This document shows, one piece after another, positions 26,931 to 34,244 of a stretch of 34,244 nucleotides of DNA; the stretch's first letter is position 1; the number at the start of each line of letters is the position of its first letter. The stretch lies in contig DBEG01000062.1 of NCBI GenBank assembly GCA_002293965.1, forward strand, positions 1 to 34,244. Direction: 5' to 3'. Under the pieces are notes generated by a model, which worked only from the letters and a program-made list of their open reading frames with translations, was not told the DNA's origin and did no database searches. The stretch is from Actinobacteria bacterium UBA912 (lineage in GTDB: Bacteria; Actinomycetota; Coriobacteriia; Anaerosomatales; UBA912). A program made the position numbers and the translations under genes.

Positions 26931-27736
26931 GCGGCATCCATCCACAACGCCCTCTCAAGTTCGAACAGGAAGAACGGATACCGATGAAATCAGATCCGCG
27001 GGCAATAAGCCCAAGCCCCACAACCGACGACCTCATCTCTCTTTCCGATGTGGTCAAGGTCTACGAAACAGGAGAGGTTCCGTTCACAGCACTTAGGGGC
27101 GTGGATCTGCGAGTCCGTAGCGGAGAGTTCGTCGGGCTTATCGGCAAGTCGGGGTCGGGAAAGACGACGCTCATCAACATGATCACTGGTATCGATCATC
27201 CCACCAGCGGCTCGGTGATGGTTGCTGGAACCCCGGTCCACTCTCTCAACGAGAACGCACTGGCGATCTGGCGCGGCCGGACGATCGGCGTCGTGTTCCA
27301 GTTCTTCCAGCTGCTTCCTACGCTCACCGTGATCGAGAACGTGATGCTCCCCATGGACTTCTGCAACGTCTACGATCCTGCCGAGCGACCCGAGCGGGCG
27401 ATGGCCCTGCTCGAACAGGTCGAGATCGGCGACCAGGCCTACAAGCTACCCAGCGCCATCTCCGGCGGACAGCAGCAGAGGGCGGCGATCGCAAGGGCTC
27501 TGGCCAACGACCCCCCGATCATCGCCGCAGATGAACCCACTGGGAACCTCGACTCCAAGACGGCGGATGCGGTATTCCATCTGTTTGAATCGCTGGTCGA
27601 GGCCAACAAGACGATCGTCATGGTGACGCACGACAGTGACCTGGCCTCGCGAGTCCGCAGGGCCCTGCACGTCTCGGATGGCGAGATCGCCCATGACGTG
27701 CTACGTCCTTCGGGCGACGGCCAGATAGGGGCGTAA
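26927..27736 (+). CDS. ABC transporter ATP-binding protein (LolD/MacB type)
   Basis: A 269-residue ATPase that powers the permease encoded next. Walker A GKSGSGKTT begins at about 73, Q-loop FQFFQLLPTLT, signature SGGQQQR, Walker B IIAADEPTGNLDS and switch histidine in MVTHD are all present. The LolD-type GNLDS and FQFFQLLP sequences fit the MacB/LolCDE/FtsE group of mechanotransmission exporters. GTG 26927 overlaps the previous stop as GTGA; ATG 26984 with AGGAAG upstream is an alternative start and would remove 19 non-conserved residues. Substrate unknown. Confidence 0.93.
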   Translation: MSGIHPQRPLKFEQEERIPMKSDPRAISPSPTTDDLISLSDVVKVYETGEVPFTALRGVDLRVRSGEFVGLIGKSGSGKTTLINMITGIDHPTSGSVMVAGTPVHSLNENALAIWRGRTIGVVFQFFQLLPTLTVIENVMLPMDFCNVYDPAERPERAMALLEQVEIGDQAYKLPSAISGGQQQRAAIARALANDPPIIAADEPTGNLDSKTADAVFHLFESLVEANKTIVMVTHDSDLASRVRRALHVSDGEIAHDVLRPSGDGQIGA

Positions 27737-27744
27737 ATCCAGTG

Positions 27745-30147
27745 ATGTCGCCGAGGTGGCGCAAGGTATTCAGGGACCTCTACGGGCACAAGTTCCGCAC
27801 CCTGCTGGTGGTCCTCTCGATCGCGGTCGGGATCTTTGCGATCGTGGTCGTCCTCGGTGCGAGGGGCGTCCTGCTCCGTGAGTTCGAGGTGGTTTTCGAG
27901 CACTCGAATGCGCCTATCGCGACGATATGGGTCGATCGCGCTGACGAGGGCCTGATTACCGACGTCGCCGAGGCCCAGGGTGTCCGAGATGCCGAGGGAC
28001 GACGCTCCGTGTTCCTGCGGTTCGAGGAGGGCAGGCTTCCAGACGACGCGCCAGCGACCGGCTGGAACACGCTGCGCACTATTGCGGTACCGGACTTCCA
28101 TAACCAAAGGGTAGGACGTTTCACGCCGGTGAACACCCAGTCGTGGCCGCCAGGCCGGGGCGAGATCCTTCTCGAACAGTCTGCTTCGGCGATAGGCGAG
28201 TATGACATCGGCGACACCCTGACGGTGGAGACTCCGGCGGGCAAGAGGGCCACGTTGCGGGTCGCTGGATTCGCGCACGATATCAACGCGCTGCCCGCCC
28301 ACTTCGTTGGAATGGCGACCGGGTTCATCTCGATGGAGACGTTGGCGCTACTCGATGAGCCGCAGGAATACAACACGATCACGTTCGTGGCGGATGACCC
28401 CGAAATCTCCCGTGCCGAGGCATTGGCCCTGAGCGATCACGTCAGCGAAGAGGTGATTGCCGAGAAGGGCGCAAGAGTACTTCAGACCCAGGTCCCAGAG
28501 CCGGGAAGTCACTTCTTGGGCGATATCTTCAAGGCCGTGTCGCTGTTGCTGCTGGCCCTGGGCGTGCTGAGCATGCTGCTTTCCGGGTTCCTGGTGGTAA
28601 CGACAATGCAGGCGCTCATCTCACAGCAGGTCAAACAGGTCGGGATCATGAAGGCGATAGGCGGCAAGACCGAGCAGATCATGCGGATGTACACGGGGAT
28701 GGTCCTGATCTACGGGGTAATGGCAATCGCCATAGGAGTTCCAGTCGGGATCGCTGCAGCCCAGTGGTTCGCAGACTTCGGCGCCGGGATGCTCAACTTC
28801 CGCATCACCTCGTACATGCCGCCGCTGTGGGTGGTGGGCCTGGGGGCGCTCATAGGGCTGACGATCCCGCTTGTAGGGGCGATCTTCCCCATCGTGTCGG
28901 GTACCCGGATGCCGGTGGTGCGGGCGCTCAGTGCGACCGGGCTCTCCCGTACGAATTTCGGCCACGGGCTGGTCGACCGTGTCTTGGGGCTGATCCACGG
29001 TCTGCCTCGGCCGGTAGCGCTGAGCTTACGTAACACTTTCCTGCGCAAGGGCAGGCTGGCCCTGACGCTCACGACGCTCATACTGGCTGCATCGGTGCTG
29101 ATGAGCGTGCTCACTGTGCAGCGATCCATTCTGGCGACGGTCGACACTGTCGACATCTGGCGCTCCGACGCCCAGTTCCAGCTTGCGGTCACCGAACCTG
29201 CCGACAGACTGCTGTCGATAGCGATGGATGGGCGCGGGGTGGCGATGGCCGAAGGCGCCCTGGACCGGAGGGCGACTCTGCTGCGTGAGGACGGGAGCAA
29301 GAGCGACGCGATCAACATGATAGGGCTGTCGCCGGAGACGACTTTCGTCTCTCCGGTCATCGAGCAAGGCAGATGGCTTGAGGCCAACGACACCTACTCG
29401 ATCGTCGTCAACTCCGATGTCCTCGGCGATTCGCCCGAGTTCTCGCTGGGCAGGGTGGTCGAGCTGAGCATCAGGGGGGTGGAGCGCAAGTGGAAGGTTG
29501 TGGGCGTGGTCTCGAGCGGCTTGATGGGGCCGGTCATCTACGCACCCTACGATCATCTCGACTCCATCCTACAAGGCAACGGCGGGATCAACCGCGTCCT
29601 CGTGCGGACGGAGTTCAGTCACGCCACCGCGCAAGAGCAGGCCGCGAGGGATCTCGAGCGGCGATTCGAGGAAGCCGATGTCGCGGTACTCTCGATGCAG
29701 ACCCAGATCGAGGAGCGAGACACCGTCGCCGAGCAACTCGGCATCCTCGTGATGTTCCTGGCCATCATGGCGGTCATTCTGGCCCTGGTGGGAGTGATCG
29801 GCCTTACAGGCACCATGACGATAAACGTGCTCGAAAGCCAGCGGGAGATCGGGGTCATGCGCGCCATCGGAGCCTGTCACAGGTCGATCTACTCGATCTT
29901 CATCACCGAGAGCCTGGTGATTGCGCTGATGGCGTGGCTATTCGGTGCGATGCTGTCGTGGCCGATGAGCGTGGCGTTGACGGACATGCTTTCCGAGGCG
30001 ATGGGGCTTCCGCTCGCCTACGCCTACTCGTGGAGTGGTGTCGGTATTTGCTTGCTCGCAATGACGGCCGTCGCGTTGGCGGCAAGTCTGCTACCCTCAT
30101 ATCGCGCATCGCAGGTCAGCGTGCGTGATTCGATCGCTTGGGAATAG
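27745..30147 (+). CDS. FtsX/MacB-like ABC transporter permease with two FtsX domains
   Basis: An 800-residue permease with eight predicted membrane helices in two FtsX-type halves: one after the N-terminus, three near 260-385, then one near 435-455 and three near 665-795. Each half carries an extracytoplasmic domain between its first and second helix, of the MacB periplasmic-core type. This full-length duplicated form is common in Gram-positives, where such exporters handle lipids, peptides or signals. It starts at ATG 27745 (a GTG at 27742 is in frame), eight bases after the ATPase. The protein ends SYRASQVSVRDSIAWE. The operon continues with DUF554. Substrate unknown. Confidence 0.92.
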   Translation: MSPRWRKVFRDLYGHKFRTLLVVLSIAVGIFAIVVVLGARGVLLREFEVVFEHSNAPIATIWVDRADEGLITDVAEAQGVRDAEGRRSVFLRFEEGRLPDDAPATGWNTLRTIAVPDFHNQRVGRFTPVNTQSWPPGRGEILLEQSASAIGEYDIGDTLTVETPAGKRATLRVAGFAHDINALPAHFVGMATGFISMETLALLDEPQEYNTITFVADDPEISRAEALALSDHVSEEVIAEKGARVLQTQVPEPGSHFLGDIFKAVSLLLLALGVLSMLLSGFLVVTTMQALISQQVKQVGIMKAIGGKTEQIMRMYTGMVLIYGVMAIAIGVPVGIAAAQWFADFGAGMLNFRITSYMPPLWVVGLGALIGLTIPLVGAIFPIVSGTRMPVVRALSATGLSRTNFGHGLVDRVLGLIHGLPRPVALSLRNTFLRKGRLALTLTTLILAASVLMSVLTVQRSILATVDTVDIWRSDAQFQLAVTEPADRLLSIAMDGRGVAMAEGALDRRATLLREDGSKSDAINMIGLSPETTFVSPVIEQGRWLEANDTYSIVVNSDVLGDSPEFSLGRVVELSIRGVERKWKVVGVVSSGLMGPVIYAPYDHLDSILQGNGGINRVLVRTEFSHATAQEQAARDLERRFEEADVAVLSMQTQIEERDTVAEQLGILVMFLAIMAVILALVGVIGLTGTMTINVLESQREIGVMRAIGACHRSIYSIFITESLVIALMAWLFGAMLSWPMSVALTDMLSEAMGLPLAYAYSWSGVGICLLAMTAVALAASLLPSYRASQVSVRDSIAWE

Positions 30148-30155
30148 GGAGTCAT

Positions 30156-30911
30156 ATGCGCGGAATCGGAGTTCTGGTCAATGTTGCTGCGATCATGGTG
30201 GGTGCCGGGGTAGGCTTGCTCTTCGGGCGGCTGATTTCCGAGAGGTTCAAGTCCATAGCCTTCATCGCGATCGGCCTGTCCACGATGATTCTCGGCGCCT
30301 CGATGAGCATCGGAGGATTGACGTCATTGGGATCCAGTGACCTGGGCAAGTACTCATCGCTCGTGTTCGTAGGCTCGCTCGTGCTCGGCTCTTTGGTTGG
30401 CGAAGCGATGCGAATCGAGCGTCGCCTGGAGTGGCTTGGTGAGAAGCTGCAGTCCGCCGCGACACGCATGCCGATCCTAGGCCCCGGAAAATCAGCGGAA
30501 CCTTCCGAGAAGGGCCACACGCTCGTCGAAGGCTTCGTTGCGTCGTCGCTACTCTTCGGGGTGGGGGCTATGGCGATCCTCGGATCGATCCAGGACGGCC
30601 TCGGGGATCCCTCGCTGCTCTACCTGAAGGCTTCGCTCGACGGGATGGCGTCGATCGCTCTGGCCACGACCCTGGGTGCTGGGGTGGCGCTTTCGGCAGT
30701 TCCGATCCTGCTGCTGCAGGGCGGTATCGCGCTGGGGGCCGCGTCCCTCGAGCCGCTGATGACACCCGCTGTCCTCGACGCGATCAAGGCTACCGGCGGT
30801 TCGCTGATCTTCGTGATCGGCCTGGACCTGGCCGGCATCAAGCGGTTCCCCATAGGCAACATGCTACCCGCAGTCTTCGTCGCGGCGTTCCTGGCCGGGT
30901 GGCTCGGATGA
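30156..30911 (+). CDS. DUF554 family membrane protein
   Basis: A 251-residue integral membrane protein with six or seven hydrophobic helices. The N-terminus GVLVNVAAIMVGAGVGLLFG, the middle LVEGFVASSLLFGVGAMAILGSIQDGL and the C-terminal SLIFVIGLDLAGIKRFPIGNMLPAVF match the DUF554 (YdfK-like) pattern. DUF554 proteins are widespread transporters of unknown substrate. GGGAG lies about five bases before ATG 30156. The stop overlaps the following DUF2628-like gene as ATGA. It is part of the membrane operon starting with the 42-residue peptide. Confidence 0.85.
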   Translation: MRGIGVLVNVAAIMVGAGVGLLFGRLISERFKSIAFIAIGLSTMILGASMSIGGLTSLGSSDLGKYSSLVFVGSLVLGSLVGEAMRIERRLEWLGEKLQSAATRMPILGPGKSAEPSEKGHTLVEGFVASSLLFGVGAMAILGSIQDGLGDPSLLYLKASLDGMASIALATTLGAGVALSAVPILLLQGGIALGAASLEPLMTPAVLDAIKATGGSLIFVIGLDLAGIKRFPIGNMLPAVFVAAFLAGWLG

Positions 30912-31351
30912 TCGACATCGCGCCCGCCGAAGCGCTTGCAAGCGAGTCCGCGCAGCCCGCAGGGGCCACCGAGACGCTGGCGATCCCAAGGTTCAACTGG
31001 GCCGCGTTCCTGATCCCGCCGATCTGGGGGATCGCCAACCGCCAGTGGTGGGGCGTGATGTTCCTGCCGGCCTGGGTCTTCGTCGACAACATGCTGCGCT
31101 CCGAAAGCACCCTTGGCGCGTGGACGACCGCCGCAGGCATCGGCATGGCCGCAGTCACCGTGGGCCTGCAGGCGATCTTCGCTCGCACCGCCGACGGGAT
31201 CGCGCTACAGCGGGTCAGCACCCGCGCCCAGTACGAGCGCTACATCCGCCACCAGCGGATATGGCGGGTCGTGGCGGTGTTCGCATTCATCGGCATGGCG
31301 GCGTGGATCACGACGTTCATCATGACGGGCGGACCGCTCGACCGACCCTGA
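30908..31351 (+). CDS. Small membrane protein, DUF2628-like
   Basis: A 147-residue protein with an acidic/Ala-rich N-terminus followed by FNWAAFLIPPIWGIANRQWWGV, a motif close to the FNWPAFFFGPIWLLYR pattern of DUF2628 proteins. Hydrophobic segments lie at about 34-65, 70-95 and 120-143. It overlaps DUF554 by ATGA, and its last 32 bases overlap the convergent endonuclease III gene. It ends the membrane operon. Function unknown. Confidence 0.7.
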   Translation: MIDIAPAEALASESAQPAGATETLAIPRFNWAAFLIPPIWGIANRQWWGVMFLPAWVFVDNMLRSESTLGAWTTAAGIGMAAVTVGLQAIFARTADGIALQRVSTRAQYERYIRHQRIWRVVAVFAFIGMAAWITTFIMTGGPLDRP

Positions 31352-32009
31352 ACGCGCTCGGGCAGATGTCGGCGAGGAAGCATCCGTCACACGCCGGTCG
31401 CTTGGCGTCGCAAACGGCCCTCCCGTGCGTGATCAGGTCGAAGTTCATCCGATACCAGACCTGCCGAGGAAACACCTTCATCAAGTCGCGCTCGATCTTG
31501 TCGGGGTTCTTCTCGGCGGATAGACCGAGGCGGTGCGCGAGTCGGTGTACGTGCGTGTCGACTGCTATGCCGACCACGACTCCGAAGGCCGTGCCGAGCA
31601 CGATGTTGGCGGTCTTCCTCGCGACGCCTGGCAGGCGCGTGAGGTCCTCCATGGTGCTTGGGACCTCGCCGCCGTACTCGGTGACGACGATCTTCGCGGT
31701 CGCGATGATGCTGCGGGCCTTCTGCCTGAAGAACCCGAGCGAGTGCACGAGAGCCTCGACGTCCTCCTGCTCCGCCTCGGCCAACGCCGCGGCATCCGGG
31801 TAGGCGGCGAACAGCGCGGGTGTCGCCTTGTTGACGGCGGCATCGGTGGTCTGAGCGGAGAGGATCACCGCGATCAGCAGCTCCCACGGATCGCCGAAGT
31901 GCAGAGCGGGCTCAGGGTCCCCGTAGGCGGCCTCGAGCCTCTCGGCGTAGAGTCCGGCCAGGCGGCGGCGCTCGGCATCGTCGAGCATCGGTATCGGCTC
32001 TTGGGGCAC
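31320..32009 (-). CDS. nth: Endonuclease III
   Basis: A 229-residue bifunctional DNA glycosylase/AP lyase of base-excision repair, removing oxidised pyrimidines. The helix-hairpin-helix LPGVARKTANIVL contains the catalytic lysine K132; the catalytic aspartate is D151 in VDTHVHR. The 4Fe-4S cluster ligands C200, C207, C210 and C216 have exact C-x6-C-x2-C-x5-C spacing. The GTG start at 32007-32009 follows AAGGAG by about seven bases. It is divergent from mfd and overlaps the DUF2628-like gene tail to tail by 32 bases. Confidence 0.97.
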   Translation of the reverse strand: MPQEPIPMLDDAERRRLAGLYAERLEAAYGDPEPALHFGDPWELLIAVILSAQTTDAAVNKATPALFAAYPDAAALAEAEQEDVEALVHSLGFFRQKARSIIATAKIVVTEYGGEVPSTMEDLTRLPGVARKTANIVLGTAFGVVVGIAVDTHVHRLAHRLGLSAEKNPDKIERDLMKVFPRQVWYRMNFDLITHGRAVCDAKRPACDGCFLADICPSAFRVGRAVRPS

Positions 32010-32069
32010 GGGGCGCTCCTTCCTGTGGTGGCTAGCTTCGTTGGGCCCGTATCGCGCGGGTCCCTGTGA

Positions 32070-32075
32070 ATCATA
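32070..32075 (-). promoter_or_regulatory. Candidate -10 box for nth
   Basis: On the minus strand TATGAT (32070-32075) matches the -10 consensus at five of six positions, and would start transcription around 32063, about 55 bases before the nth start codon. The sequence 17 bases upstream (GGCCGG) is not a recognisable -35 box. Confidence 0.35.
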
Positions 32076-32088
32076 CCCCGCTTCCTGC

Positions 32089-32117
32089 TTGACCGGCCAC
32101 GATATCGGGGATACCCT
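32089..32117 (+). promoter_or_regulatory. Promoter of mfd
   Basis: TTGACC (32089-32094) and TACCCT (32112-32117) have exact 17-base spacing. Transcription should start near 32124, giving a leader of about 85 bases to the mfd ATG. The arrangement mirrors the promoters of the methionine and TrkH operons. Confidence 0.6.
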
Positions 32118-32125
32118 ACGTGAGC

Positions 32126-32149
32126 CCCGCGCCGAACGATCGTCGCGGG
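32126..32149 (+). repeat. Inverted repeat at the 5' end of the mfd leader
   Basis: CCCGCG (32126-32131) and CGCGGG (32144-32149) form a 6-bp stem with a 12-base loop within a few bases of the predicted transcription start. A 5' stem can stabilise mRNA; no regulatory role is shown. It lies well upstream of the ribosome-binding site (AGGAG 32196-32200). Confidence 0.3.
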
Positions 32150-32208
32150 TTAGCCACGTTTGCCGGACCCGCCCCGCCCCGTCGTGCTCGCCAAGAGGAG
32201 CCGCTTAC

Positions 32209-34244
<2,036 letters not shown>

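Overview
The window is G+C-rich, densely packed chromosomal DNA from an actinobacterium. I see no insertion sequence, phage gene, CRISPR array, tRNA or rRNA. The main lineage evidence is the gene order dnaK-grpE-dnaJ-hspR-clpB, with a MerR-type HspR between DnaJ and ClpB, plus a sortase, a DUF6049-like secreted protein and frequent GTG/TTG starts. A lone 2x[4Fe-4S] ferredoxin and a TrkH-type potassium channel would fit an anaerobic or facultative member such as the Coriobacteriia, but that class assignment is inference.

Layout. 1-2714 (minus): a DUF6049-like secreted, membrane-anchored protein followed by a PIN-domain/transmembrane/TPR-like protein cut by the left edge. 2833-5202: Lon protease. 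5217-5744 (minus): a small secreted HExxH protein. 5886-8095: sortase, sugar-nucleotide epimerase and a degenerate uracil-DNA-glycosylase-fold protein. 8092-8280 (minus): ferredoxin. 8544-15197: the heat-shock chaperone operon. 15228-18559: a signalling cluster (single-domain response regulator, soluble PAS hybrid kinase with two receiver domains, two more single-domain receivers) with no output domain. 18617-19777: RtcB RNA ligase. 19790-20182 (minus): HsmA-like membrane protein. 20203-24699: methionine operon (promoter, Met-rich leader peptide, metY-metX-metW) running into rsgA. 24696-31351: a tightly coupled membrane operon (42-aa membrane peptide, TrkH, OB-like membrane protein, ABC ATPase, FtsX-like permease, DUF554, DUF2628-like). 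31320-32009 (minus): endonuclease III. 32209-right edge: Mfd, incomplete.

How the genes work together. Lon and DnaK/GrpE/DnaJ/ClpB form the protein quality-control core, with HspR as the presumed repressor. MetX, MetY and MetW make homocysteine from homoserine by direct sulfhydrylation, and the leader peptide suggests control by Met-tRNA or methionine supply. Nth and Mfd are DNA-repair genes sharing a divergent promoter region.

Most notable signals: (1) a 36-codon leader ORF with two runs of three Met codons, behind a good promoter and ahead of metY; (2) a five-receiver phosphorelay cluster lacking any output domain; (3) a UDG-fold protein that has lost the family's cysteine and HPS motifs; (4) the peptide-TrkH-OB-ABC-DUF554-DUF2628 operon; (5) a PIN domain fused to a membrane anchor. 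Four promoters with exact 17-bp spacing suggest a consistent local sigma-factor preference, three of them with C-rich -10 boxes.
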